Assembly (NCBI GenBank): GCA_002792135.1
Contig: PFNU01000133.1
Location: forward strand, 1 to 12,589
Direction of reading: 5' to 3'
DNA length: 12,589 nt
DNA from: a bacterium (Candidatus Torokbacteria) CG_4_10_14_0_2_um_filter_35_8
GTDB lineage: Bacteria > Patescibacteriota > GCA-2792135
Made by a program: the position numbers and the translations under genes. This document shows positions 1-7,802 of the stretch, in pieces (positions within the stretch are counted from its first letter, which is position 1; each line of letters starts with the position of its first letter). Below the pieces are notes generated by a model. The model saw nothing but the letters and a program-made list of their open reading frames with translations. It did not search any database and was not told the DNA's origin.

Positions 1-14
1 GATTTTTTGTTTTA

Positions 15-20
15 TATAAT
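15..20 (+). promoter_or_regulatory. Possible -10 box upstream of the DUF1846 gene
   Basis: A perfect TATAAT lies about 40 bases before the ATG of the only + strand gene. The matching -35 region would fall outside the window. The surrounding 59 bases are almost pure A/T, so a chance match is quite likely. No Shine-Dalgarno sequence is visible before the ATG. Confidence 0.25.
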
Positions 21-59
21 AAATTTTGTATTTTTAATTTTTAATTTTGAATCATTTTT

Positions 60-1574
60 ATGGTTAAAAAAATTGGGTTTGATAATGAAAAATACCTAAA
101 AGAGCAAAAACAAGCTATACTTAAAAGAATGAAGAAATTCAATGGTAAGTTATACCTCGAGTTTGGAGGTAAAATTCTATATGACTACCATGCCTCACGA
201 ATTCTACCCGGATTTGATCCCGCTGTAAAAATTAAGCTTTTGCAAGAATTAAAAGATAAAGCAGAAGTCATACTCTGTGTATGTGCAAAAGATATCGAAA
301 AAAAGAGAATAAGAGAAGATTTTGGTATTACTTATGATGCTAATGTCCTCAAAATGATTGACGACTTTAAAAAGCGAGATATAGAAGTATCAGCAGTAGT
401 AATAACTCGCTTTGACAATCAACCAGCTGCTAAAATTTTCAAAAACAAGCTTAAAAGACGAGGTGTAAAAGTTTATACACACAAACCTATTAAAGGATAC
501 CCCAATGATATAGATTTGATAGTAAGCGACAAGGGCTATGGAGCTAATGAATATATTAAAACTAAAAAACCTCTCATTATAGTCACAGCTCCTGGCGCAG
601 GTAGTGGCAAATTAGCCACTTGTTTATCTCAATTATTTCATGACCATAAGAGAGGCAAAAAATCTGGATATGCAAAATTTGAAACCTTCCCTGTATGGGA
701 CATGCCCCTAAAGCATCCTGTAAACATCGCTTACGAAGCCTCTACTGCTGATATAGGCGATTTTAACCTCATAGATTCTTTTCATTTAAAAGCTTGCAAG
801 CAAAAAGTTGTTAACTTTAACCGAGATATAGAAATATTTCCCGTGCTTAGAGAAATTCTAAAAAAGATAATGGGAAAAGAAGTATACAATTCCCCCACTG
901 ATATGGGAGTAAATTACGTCAAGTCCGGTATGATAAATGACAGCATTATAAAAGAAGCTTCAAAACAGGAAATTATTAGAAGGTATTTTAGATACTCCTG
1001 TGAGTATGCCAAAGGAACTACAAGTAGAGGCACCATTAAGCGAGTAGAACGTATGCTTAAGGAACTCAATATCAAACCAGAAGATAGGAAAGTTGTCATA
1101 CCAGCAAGAAAAGCAGCAATGGAAGCAAGAAAGAAGAAAAAAGGGAATAAAGGCATCTTCTGTGGTGGAGCAATAGAATTAAATAATGGTACAATCGTAA
1201 CAGGAAAAAACTCGCCACTAATGCATGCATCTTCAAGCCTTATTTTAAATGCAGTTAAAACTCTCGCTAAAATTCCTGACGAAACACATCTACTATCCCC
1301 AACAATAATAAAATCAGTGGAAGAGTTTAAGGAAAGTATCCTAGAAACAAAAGCCATAAGTCTAGATCTTGGAGAAACACTAATTGCTCTTAGTATCAGT
1401 GCTGCCACAAATCCTACTGCCCGGCTAGCAATGGAAAAATTAAAAGACCTACGTAGTAGTGAAGTACATCTAACTCACATACCTACTCCAGGTGATGAAG
1501 CAGGACTAAAGAAACTTGGTGTAAACTTAACTAGTGACCCAGAATTCTCTACCAAAGACTTATTTGTAGTATAA
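60..1574 (+). CDS. DUF1846 family protein of unknown function
   Basis: This 504-residue protein is a full-length member of the DUF1846 family (usually about 500 aa), whose biochemical role is not established. The N-terminus (MVKKIGFDNEKYL, then LYLEFGGK and DYHASRILPGFDP) is what I recall for the family and fixes the ATG at 60. A glycine-rich loop, TAPGAGSGKLATCLSQL at about residues 176-192, resembles a P-loop (GAGSGK) and is followed by the family block GYAKFETFPVWDMPLKHPVN (about 203-222). These suggest nucleotide or phosphate binding, which is inference only. There is no signal peptide or membrane segment, so the protein is probably cytosolic. It is transcribed alone on the + strand and converges with gatB, so it is not part of the pilus/gat run. 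Family assignment is confident; function is unknown. Confidence 0.9.
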   Translation: MVKKIGFDNEKYLKEQKQAILKRMKKFNGKLYLEFGGKILYDYHASRILPGFDPAVKIKLLQELKDKAEVILCVCAKDIEKKRIREDFGITYDANVLKMIDDFKKRDIEVSAVVITRFDNQPAAKIFKNKLKRRGVKVYTHKPIKGYPNDIDLIVSDKGYGANEYIKTKKPLIIVTAPGAGSGKLATCLSQLFHDHKRGKKSGYAKFETFPVWDMPLKHPVNIAYEASTADIGDFNLIDSFHLKACKQKVVNFNRDIEIFPVLREILKKIMGKEVYNSPTDMGVNYVKSGMINDSIIKEASKQEIIRRYFRYSCEYAKGTTSRGTIKRVERMLKELNIKPEDRKVVIPARKAAMEARKKKKGNKGIFCGGAIELNNGTIVTGKNSPLMHASSSLILNAVKTLAKIPDETHLLSPTIIKSVEEFKESILETKAISLDLGETLIALSISAATNPTARLAMEKLKDLRSSEVHLTHIPTPGDEAGLKKLGVNLTSDPEFSTKDLFVV

Positions 1575-1627
1575 AACATAGAAAACAAAAGTATTCCATC
1601 AGAACATCTCTATATTTAATTCAATAC

Positions 1628-1661
1628 AAAAAAGACGAAACCCAAGTTTTCGCCTTTTTTT
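1628..1661. terminator. Bidirectional rho-independent terminator between DUF1846 and gatB
   Basis: A 7-bp stem (GACGAAA at 1634-1640 with TTTCGCC at 1648-1654) is flanked by an A-run (1628-1633) and a T-run (1655-1661), so either strand gives a hairpin followed by U residues. Read on the minus strand the one imperfect position becomes a G-U pair, so the hairpin is stronger as the gatB terminator. On the + strand it is an A-C mismatch. It sits 17 bases past the gatB stop and 53 past the DUF1846 stop, as expected for convergent genes. Confidence 0.75.
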
Positions 1662-1677
1662 GTTATTTATAGAAAAG

Positions 1678-3216
1678 TTAATCTAATTTCTTCTTCAAAA
1701 TCTCTGCCGCAGCCTGTGGATCTGCTTTCCCTTTTGTTTTAGCCATCACTTGACCAATAAGATAAGAAATTGCATTTTTACTACCTGCTTTGTAATCTGA
1801 CACCACTTTTTCGTTTTCAGAAATAACTTTGTCAATGACAGGGAAAAGTTCAGATTCATCGCTTACTTGAGCAAGATTTTCTTCTTCAATAATCACTGAG
1901 GGATCTTTCCCAGTATCAAGCATCCTCTCTAAAAGCTTCTGACCACCAGTAGAAGAAATTTTCCTCTCATGAATAGCAACAATAAATTCTGCAAAATTCT
2001 CTGCTGTAATCTTAGCATCCAAGATAGCTAAATTTCTGTCTTTAAGCAACCTAGAAAGCTTAGACAAAACCCAGTTGCAGGTAAGCTGCACTGTTCTCCT
2101 TTTACATCCTGGGCCATGACCACCTTTTGTAGAAAGCCATTCTACAGCTTCTGATGCTGATCTCTCAAAAAAATCAGCCAAATCTTTGTTAGAAGTTAAT
2201 ATTTTAGCATCCTTCTCAGTAAGATTATATTCTTCTATAAATCTTGCTAGCCTTGCATCTGGCATTTCTGGTAAGGTGTTTTTTATTTTTCTAATTTCCT
2301 CTTTTGCTATTTTTAGAGGAGGGAGATCGGGTTCAGGAAAATAGCGATAGTCATGAGCAGACTCTTTCTCTCTTTGAGAAAAAGTCTTCTTCGCAACCTT
2401 GTCCCAACCTCTTGTCTCCTGAATAAGTTTACCACCATTTTTCAACTCTTGGGTTTGTCTTTTTATCTCATAGATAACTGCATCTTCAACTGCCCTAAAA
2501 GAGTTAAGGTTTTTAATCTCAGCTTTAGGATTAAGTTTATACTTACCAATTGGTTTTACCTCTTCATTCTCTATCTTAAATTTATCCCTTTCCTGTACTG
2601 AAATATTAGCTTCACAACGCATTTCTCCCTTCTCCATATCAGCTCTTGATACCTCAAGGTAACGTAAAATTAACTGATATTTTTTACAAAACTCCTGCAC
2701 TTCTTCCACGCTCTCCATATCCGGATTAGTCACAAGCTCCATTAAAGGTGTTCCCGCTCTATTATAGTCAACAAGGGAGTAGCTAGCAGAAGGAAGGTGG
2801 ACAAGCTTTCCTGTATCTTCTTCCAGATGAATTCTAGTAATACCAATTTTTTTGCCCGATGAAAGTATTAAATAACCATTTTCAGTCAAGGGCTGATCAT
2901 ACTGGCTAATTTGGTAACCTTTTGGAAGATCTGGATAAAAATAATTTTTCCTATCGAATTTGCTAAAAGAGGGAACCTTACAATTTAAGGCAAGTCCTGT
3001 TTTAATAGTACATTTAATAGCATCTTCATTGATAGCAGGCAAAGTTCCAGGAAACCCCATACAAATAGGACAACAAACAATATTTGGTTCAATTTCTCTT
3101 AAAACCCCATCCTTATCCTTTTTCCAAACTACATTATCACATCCACAAAACATCTTGCTCTTAGTTGCAAGTTCGGCATGAATTTCAAGACCGATTACGG
3201 GTACATAGTTAGACAT
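1678..3216 (-). CDS. gatB: Aspartyl/glutamyl-tRNA amidotransferase subunit B (GatB)
   Basis: GatB is the kinase/tRNA-binding subunit of GatCAB. It phosphorylates the side chain of Glu-tRNA(Gln) or Asp-tRNA(Asn) and receives ammonia from GatA. The 512 residues are slightly longer than the usual ~480. The N-terminal signature is VIGLEIHAELATKSKMF (residues 8-24). C24 and C26, with CCPICMGFPGTLPA (48-61), look like the zinc-binding cysteines of the metal-containing GatB type. The central catalytic domain includes LEEDTGK, the block ending in DYNRAGTPLMELVT, and HDYRYFPEPDLPPL. A C-terminal helical GatB/YqeY tail contains SSTGGQKLLERML. The ATG at 3216 gives the expected start. No Shine-Dalgarno sequence is visible. 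It is last in the minus-strand run, 188 bases after gatA across a repeat-filled spacer, and is followed by a hairpin terminator. Confidence 0.97.
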   Translation of the reverse strand: MSNYVPVIGLEIHAELATKSKMFCGCDNVVWKKDKDGVLREIEPNIVCCPICMGFPGTLPAINEDAIKCTIKTGLALNCKVPSFSKFDRKNYFYPDLPKGYQISQYDQPLTENGYLILSSGKKIGITRIHLEEDTGKLVHLPSASYSLVDYNRAGTPLMELVTNPDMESVEEVQEFCKKYQLILRYLEVSRADMEKGEMRCEANISVQERDKFKIENEEVKPIGKYKLNPKAEIKNLNSFRAVEDAVIYEIKRQTQELKNGGKLIQETRGWDKVAKKTFSQREKESAHDYRYFPEPDLPPLKIAKEEIRKIKNTLPEMPDARLARFIEEYNLTEKDAKILTSNKDLADFFERSASEAVEWLSTKGGHGPGCKRRTVQLTCNWVLSKLSRLLKDRNLAILDAKITAENFAEFIVAIHERKISSTGGQKLLERMLDTGKDPSVIIEEENLAQVSDESELFPVIDKVISENEKVVSDYKAGSKNAISYLIGQVMAKTKGKADPQAAAEILKKKLD

Positions 3217-3260
3217 ATATTTATTCGGTGATAATTGCTATAGAGCGAACTTATTCTATA

Positions 3261-3413
3261 AAATCCTAAATTCCAATTTCTAAGCACTAAACAAATCCTA
3301 ATATCCAAATTCAAAATTCAAAACAAATCATTTTAGATTTTGGTCATTTGAATTTTGGATTTGTTTAGCCCGTAGGACGGGCTTTAGGATTTCGGATTTA
3401 GTGCTTAGGATTT
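3261..3413. repeat. Imperfect inverted repeat of AT-rich words with a GC-rich palindrome, gatA/gatB spacer
   Basis: The spacer is an imperfect palindrome built of short recurring words. TAAACAAATCC at 3288-3298 pairs with GGATTTGTTTA at 3357-3367. ATCCAAA and TTCAAA words (3302-3325) pair with TTTGAATTTTGGAT (3347-3360). AAATCCTAA and TAAGCACTAAA on the left recur, inverted and rearranged, at 3384-3413. The right arm is interrupted by a compact palindrome, AGCCCGT-AGG-ACGGGCT (3367-3383), much more GC-rich than its surroundings. The right end runs into gatA, whose last codons and stop (AAA TCC TAA on the minus strand) lie in the repeat. This looks like a non-coding dispersed element; a mobile origin is inferred. 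Confidence 0.7.
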
Positions 3414-4904
3414 CAAGTTGCTGGTGTCTAACTTTGGTTTCCTCTTATACCAACCTGTCGTCTGTTCATAGACATATGCTAAATTCAATACTCTTTTCTC
3501 ATCAAAATAATTCCCCATGATTTGCAAGCCCACTGGCAAATCTTCAGAAAAACCGCAAGGTATACTTATCGCAGGAATTCCTGCCATTGCTGCTGCACTC
3601 ATAAAGATATCTTCAAGATACATTTGTAAAGGATCGGATGTCTTCTCCCCTATTTTGAATGGTACATGAGAAGAAACTGGAGTGATTAGTAAATCAACCT
3701 CTCTCAAAACTTCCTCAACCTCTTTTTTAATCACAGTCCTTACTTTTTGTGCTTGAAGGTAATAAGCATCGTAATAGCCCGCGGAGAGCGCATAAGTTCC
3801 AATCATAATTCTTCTTTTCGCCTCCGCTCCAAAACCTTCCTTTCTTGATTTAGTATAAACTTCTAAAAGGCTATCTGCATTTTTAGAAGAATAACCATAT
3901 TTAATTCCGTCAAAACGAGCAAGATTAGCACTTACTTCACAAGGGGTAATGATATAGTAACAAGCTACAGCATATTGAGAATGTGGAAGAGAAACTGTTT
4001 TTACTTTAGCTCCTAGTCTTTCGAGAGTCTTAATAGCATCATCAGTGACTTTTCTTACCCCTTCCTCCATTCCATCTTCTACAAAAAATTCCTTTGGGAG
4101 TCCCAGCTTAAGATCTTTTATGGGTCTGTTTAAATACTTTTTATAATCATCAATCAACTTAATTGATGTTGTGGAATCTTTTTCGTCTTTTCCTGAAATT
4201 TCTTTGAGAACTATTGCTGTGTCTAAAACACTTTTAGCAATAGGACCTATAGTATCAGTAGAAGAAGTCATAGCTATAAGTCCGTAGCGCGATACTCTTC
4301 CATAGGTCGGTCGAATACCAACTACAGAGCAAAACGCAGCAGGAAACCTAACAGATCCTCCTGTATCAGTACCTAAAGAGTAAATACACATATCAGCTGC
4401 TGTTGCCGCAGCAGAACCACCTGACGATCCTCCAGGAACCCTAGATAAATCCCAAGGATTGTGGGTGGGAAAAAAATCAGAATTCTCAGTTGATGCTCCA
4501 TGAGCAAAAGCATCACAGTTTGCCTTCCCTAAAATTACCCCTCCTTGTCTCTTTATAATCTTAACCACAGTAGCATCATAAGGAGGAATAAAATTTGCAA
4601 GAATATTTGAGCAGGCAGTAGTTTTAATATTCTCGGTACATAAAACATCCTTTACTGCAACTGGAATCCCTAAAAGCGGCTTATCAAGATCTTCTTTTTT
4701 TGCAATCTTCCTATCAGCCATATCTGCTTGCTTCAAAGCCTCTTCTTTCGAAACAGTAACAAAAGCTTTAATCTTATCATCAAATTTCTCAATCTGGGTA
4801 AGACAAGCCTGGGTAAGCTCACTTGAAGAAAACTTCTTTTTTCTCAAGCCATTGTGGGTTTCTGAAAGTGTTAAACTATTTAAACTGTTCTTAGAGTTTT
4901 TCAT
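3405..4904 (-). CDS. gatA: Aspartyl/glutamyl-tRNA amidotransferase subunit A (GatA)
   Basis: GatA is the glutaminase of GatCAB, an amidase-signature enzyme that releases ammonia from glutamine for GatB. The 499-residue length is normal. The Ser-cisSer-Lys triad is complete: K85 in PVAVKDVL, S160 in VPGGSSGGSAAA, and nucleophile S184 in TDTGGSVRFPAAF. Further family blocks are GIRPTYGRVSRYGLI (196-210) and, near the end, GLQIMGNYFDE and YKRKPKL. The usual NMDEFA block reads NCDAFAHGAS, a substitution that does not touch the triad. The family's conserved end is reached at KRKPKL. The extra DTSNLKS tail runs into the adjacent repeat, which supplies the stop. The ATG at 4904 is assigned by homology, with no clear Shine-Dalgarno. 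It lies between gatC and gatB in the same direction. Confidence 0.97.
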   Translation of the reverse strand: MKNSKNSLNSLTLSETHNGLRKKKFSSSELTQACLTQIEKFDDKIKAFVTVSKEEALKQADMADRKIAKKEDLDKPLLGIPVAVKDVLCTENIKTTACSNILANFIPPYDATVVKIIKRQGGVILGKANCDAFAHGASTENSDFFPTHNPWDLSRVPGGSSGGSAAATAADMCIYSLGTDTGGSVRFPAAFCSVVGIRPTYGRVSRYGLIAMTSSTDTIGPIAKSVLDTAIVLKEISGKDEKDSTTSIKLIDDYKKYLNRPIKDLKLGLPKEFFVEDGMEEGVRKVTDDAIKTLERLGAKVKTVSLPHSQYAVACYYIITPCEVSANLARFDGIKYGYSSKNADSLLEVYTKSRKEGFGAEAKRRIMIGTYALSAGYYDAYYLQAQKVRTVIKKEVEEVLREVDLLITPVSSHVPFKIGEKTSDPLQMYLEDIFMSAAAMAGIPAISIPCGFSEDLPVGLQIMGNYFDEKRVLNLAYVYEQTTGWYKRKPKLDTSNLKS

Positions 4905-5243
4905 CTAATTAATGGACATGTGAATTAGAAAAGAATCAAGGATTAAGGATTTAAAATCACAAATCACAAATCTCAAATTACAAACAATATTTAAATTCCA
5001 ATTTCCAAATCTAAAACGAGCGACTTCGTCATCCTGAGCGGATCCGCCGCAGTCCGCAGACGAAGGCGGAGGAGCGAAGAATCTCAACCTATCGGCACAT
5101 ATCTGATGTTGAGATCCTTCACTGCTCCGCGGCGGATTGTCCAGAATAACAGCAGTAGTAGCCTTATAGAAACAGTTTATGTAAGAAAAGTAATATATAA
5201 TAGGCAAATTTCTAGTTCCCAGTAACCTAGTAGCCCTAATATC
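4905..5243. other. 339-base non-coding spacer between gatC and gatA
   Basis: No convincing gene is present. The part next to gatA (about 4930-5018) consists of reiterated AT-rich words (AATCACAAATCACAAATCTC, AAATTCCAATTTCCAAATC), like the other spacers here. The middle (5028-5150) is a GC-rich palindromic element described separately. The part next to gatC (5151-5243) is AT-rich and ends in TAG/CTA-rich words (AACCTAGTAGCCCTAATATCC). It is unusually long for spacing inside a gat operon, and the added length is largely the repeat element. Confidence 0.7.
5028..5150. repeat. MITE/REP-like palindromic element, GTCATCCTGAGCG ... GAGATCCTTC type
   Basis: A GC-rich imperfect palindrome stands out from its AT-rich flanks. 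The arms at 5066-5088 and 5108-5130 are complementary at 20 of 23 positions and enclose a 19-base loop. The outer ends are also complementary with mismatches (GTCATCCTGA at 5028 against the complement of CCAGAATAAC ending at 5150). The left arm carries extra sequence (5043-5070) that itself forms TCCGCC...GGCGGA. The words TCATCCTGAGCG, CGAAGAATCTC and GAGATCCTTC belong to a palindromic repeat type I recognise from many bacterial genomes. It encodes no transposase, so any mobility would need one in trans. The arms are imperfect, which suggests an old copy. Confidence 0.75.
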
Positions 5244-5534
5244 CTAATTAAAAACTTTTTTAACCTTGAGATACCCATCGTCCTTATCCGGAGCATTATC
5301 AAGTAATTTTTCTCTCTCAAGACTCTTTTCTATCTCATCCGGCCTAAATACATTTTTAACTCCTGTAACCTGAAAAGTAGGTCCAATCTTTTCAGTATCA
5401 ACTTCTTTAAGTTTTTCTACATAATCCAAAATAGAAGAAAGTTCCCTGCGAAATTTCTCAACTTCCTCTTTTGTAAGTTCTATTCTAGAAAGTTTTGCAA
5501 TATGTTCTACTTCCTTCCTAGTTAACTTTGCCAT
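5244..5534 (-). CDS. gatC: Aspartyl/glutamyl-tRNA amidotransferase subunit C (GatC)
   Basis: GatC is the small subunit that wraps around and stabilises the GatA-GatB interface. At 96 residues it has the typical length. The family N-terminus LTRKEVEHIAKLSRIELTKEE (residues 4-24) forms the first helices, followed by LSSILDYVEKLKEVDTEKIG (31-50). The later conserved segment is FRPDEIEKSLEREKLLDNAP (63-82), and the C-terminal KDDGYLKVKKVF strand closes the protein. The ATG at 5534 has only a weak AGG upstream (TCTAGGTCT). It starts 37 bases after ligA stops, so the two are probably cotranscribed, and gatA and gatB follow in the same direction. GatC usually precedes GatA in CAB operons, which agrees with this order. 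Confidence 0.96.
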   Translation of the reverse strand: MAKLTRKEVEHIAKLSRIELTKEEVEKFRRELSSILDYVEKLKEVDTEKIGPTFQVTGVKNVFRPDEIEKSLEREKLLDNAPDKDDGYLKVKKVFN

Positions 5535-5571
5535 AGACCTAGAATTAATACTTTAATTCTAAACTATCACA

Positions 5572-7614
5572 TTATTTTCCTTTTATCAACCGCATAAAAC
5601 CTTTCTCATTCAATATTTTAACGCCTAATTTTCTAGCTTTATCAAATTTTGAGCCTGGATCTTTTCCTGCTACTACAAAATCTGTATTTTTAGATACCGA
5701 GCTTGCAACACTGCCGCCTAAGTTTCTAATTTTCTCTTCTGTCTCATCACGAGTAAAACCTTTAAGTGTTCCTGTGACCACAAAGGTCTTTCCTAAAAGT
5801 GCGCTTGCTTTCTTTTTCTTTCCTTCATAAATAATACTAATACCTACCTTATTAAGCTTTTCTAGAAATTTAATATTGTTTCTATTTTTAAAATACTTAT
5901 AAATACTTTGTGATGCTTTGGGCCCAAAACCAGGAATAGATTCTAAATTCTCTTGGGAAAGGCTTTTAAAAACTTTAAGATAATCTTTTAAGTTTGAAGT
6001 TGGCTTGGAAATCAAATTATAAATATGTTCTGCAAAAACCCTTGCTGCCTCTTCTCCTACATGTAGTATTCCTAAAGCAAAGAAGAGCTTTCCAAGTGAT
6101 ATTTTTTTGGAATTTTCAATTGCAGAAATAATATTAGATGCTGATTTATCTGCAAATCTTTCTAAAGGCTCCAAATCTCCTCTTTTAAGCGTAAAAACAT
6201 CTGCGGGGTCATCGATCAAACCTTCGTTAATCAATTGGTCAACAATTTTTGAGCCAAGACCATCTATATCAAAACATCCTTTACCTACAAAATGATAAAA
6301 GTGCTTTCTTGTTCTTGCAAAACAATTAGGATTAGTACATTTTGTAATAGCTTCGCCCTTTGGTCTTATAGCTTTACTTCCACAAATAGGACATTTTTTT
6401 GGCATTTTAAAAACTTTTTCTTTCCCCGTACGCATCTTAGGTAAAACTTTCACAATATCAGGAATAACATCTCCTGCTTTCTGGATAATCACTGTATCAC
6501 CAATTCTTACATCAAGCTTTTTTATTTCGTCTTCGTTGTGCAAAGTTGCTCTTGATACCGTAGACCCTGCAACTTTTACAGGACGAAGATGAGCAACAGG
6601 AGTAAGAGACCCCATCCTACCCACTTGCACCTTAATATTTTTTACAACTGTTACCGCCTGCTCTGCAGGAAATTTATAAGCACACGCCCATCTGACATTT
6701 TTTGAAGTCCTTCCTAATCTATTTTGTAAATCTAACAAGTTAATCTTAACCACAATTCCATCTATTTGATAAGGAAACTTATTTCTCTTCCGCTCACACT
6801 TGCTAAAAAATTTAAGAGAATTCTCTATCCCCTTTATTTTTTTATAATATTTATTAACTCCAAATTTCCACTTTTCAAGAATCTTAAGAACGTCTAACTG
6901 AGTTTTAATTCCCAAATTTAAAGCATTAGGAACTGTATAGGCAAAAAATCTTAAATCTCGGTTTGCAGCAGCTTCAGCTTCAAGCTGTCTTACTGAACCT
7001 GCTGCTGCATTTCTAGGATTTGCAAAAAGAGGCTCTTTCTTTTCTTTCTGCTGTCTATTAAGCATATCAAAGCTTTTTCTTGGCATATAAACTTCACCCT
7101 CAACTTCAGCATTTTTCTTTTCTGGAATGGAAAGCGGAATAGAGCCAATGGTTTTTACGGTATGAGTAACGTCCTCTCCAATTACTCCATCACCTCTTGT
7201 CAAAGCTTTTGTAAGATAACCTTTCTCGTACCATAAAGCAGTCTTTAAGCCATCTATTTTTAACTCACAAACATACTCTATCTTTATATTCTCAGAAATT
7301 TTCAAAAATCTTTTAGTCCGCTTATCAAATTCCTTTACATCTTCAAAAGAAAAAACATCATCAAAAGAATATTTTCGAGTTTTGTGTTGAAATTTCTTAA
7401 ACTTATCCAAAGCTTCTCCCCCAAGTCTCTGTGTTGGCGAATCAGGAGTAATAAATTCTGGATATTTCTTTTCTAATCGCTCTAATTCATCTTTTAGAGA
7501 ATCTCTTGCCGCATCAGAGACAATTGGCTTATCTAGAACATAATAAGCGTAATCAATCTCTTTTAACTCTTCTTTAAGCTTTTGAATGCGAGTTTTTGCC
7601 TCTTTTTTGGTCAT
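5572..7614 (-). CDS. ligA: NAD-dependent DNA ligase LigA
   Basis: LigA seals 3'-OH/5'-phosphate nicks using NAD+ during replication and repair. The 680 residues carry the complete bacterial architecture. Domain Ia for NMN binding includes DYAYYVLDKPIVSD (about 21-34). The nucleotidyltransferase domain has the AMP-accepting lysine K119 in CELKIDGL, then TRGDGVIGEDVT, NPRNAAAGSVRQLE and YQIDGIVVKI. The OB fold contains VGRMGSLTPVA and SRATLHNEDEI. A Cys4 zinc finger follows (CPIC ... CTNPNC, about 407-430), then helix-hairpin-helix repeats (IPGFGPKAS) and a C-terminal BRCT domain (LLGKTFVVTGTLKGFTRDE to the end). The block that usually reads HxxPMxSLxNxF is HKTRKYSFDDVF here (77-88). The ATG at 7614 lacks a clear Shine-Dalgarno. 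It lies between the pilus genes and gatC. Confidence 0.97.
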   Translation of the reverse strand: MTKKEAKTRIQKLKEELKEIDYAYYVLDKPIVSDAARDSLKDELERLEKKYPEFITPDSPTQRLGGEALDKFKKFQHKTRKYSFDDVFSFEDVKEFDKRTKRFLKISENIKIEYVCELKIDGLKTALWYEKGYLTKALTRGDGVIGEDVTHTVKTIGSIPLSIPEKKNAEVEGEVYMPRKSFDMLNRQQKEKKEPLFANPRNAAAGSVRQLEAEAAANRDLRFFAYTVPNALNLGIKTQLDVLKILEKWKFGVNKYYKKIKGIENSLKFFSKCERKRNKFPYQIDGIVVKINLLDLQNRLGRTSKNVRWACAYKFPAEQAVTVVKNIKVQVGRMGSLTPVAHLRPVKVAGSTVSRATLHNEDEIKKLDVRIGDTVIIQKAGDVIPDIVKVLPKMRTGKEKVFKMPKKCPICGSKAIRPKGEAITKCTNPNCFARTRKHFYHFVGKGCFDIDGLGSKIVDQLINEGLIDDPADVFTLKRGDLEPLERFADKSASNIISAIENSKKISLGKLFFALGILHVGEEAARVFAEHIYNLISKPTSNLKDYLKVFKSLSQENLESIPGFGPKASQSIYKYFKNRNNIKFLEKLNKVGISIIYEGKKKKASALLGKTFVVTGTLKGFTRDETEEKIRNLGGSVASSVSKNTDFVVAGKDPGSKFDKARKLGVKILNEKGFMRLIKGK

Positions 7615-7711
7615 ATTCGTTTATAAATTCAAAACTAGCCTCAAGCAAATAATATCACTTGGGGTCTAAATCTTCAATAAATAGGAATCATAAATTATGA
7701 ATCACAAATAT

Positions 7712-7771
7712 TAGGGATTAAGTGTTAGGTTGTAGGGGGTAACTTTTCTACAACCTACTCCCTAATCCCTA
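7712..7771. repeat. Stem-loop inverted repeat in the pilD/ligA spacer
   Basis: Arms at 7712-7735 and 7748-7771 are complementary at 20 of 24 positions. A perfect 10-bp inner stem (TAGGTTGTAG with CTACAACCTA) encloses a 12-base loop, and a perfect 8-bp outer stem (TAGGGATT with AATCCCTA) lies beyond a poorly matched middle. No U-run follows it on either strand, so a classical terminator is unlikely. The words (CTACAACCTA, CCCTAATCCC) resemble those in the spacers near 10300 and 11280. Confidence 0.65.
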
Positions 7772-7802
7772 TCACCTAGATTATTTTGAATTTTGCATTT
7801 TT

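Noticed and set aside
914..1408. A 164-codon frame antisense to the DUF1846 gene, and similar antisense frames inside gatB, ligA, pilD, pilT and pilB
   Set aside because: They lie wholly opposite genes with clear family identity, have compositions expected of antisense frames, and show no recognisable domains.
3261..3413. CRISPR array or tRNA in the repeat-rich spacers
   Set aside because: The repeats are palindromic words of uneven length without regular spacers, and no cloverleaf or CCA-type end is visible in this or the other spacers.
4905..5207. A 100-codon open frame on the minus strand between gatC and gatA
   Set aside because: It is translated from the GC-rich palindromic element and AT-rich word repeats. 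The residues are low-complexity, match no family I know, and have no ribosome-binding site.
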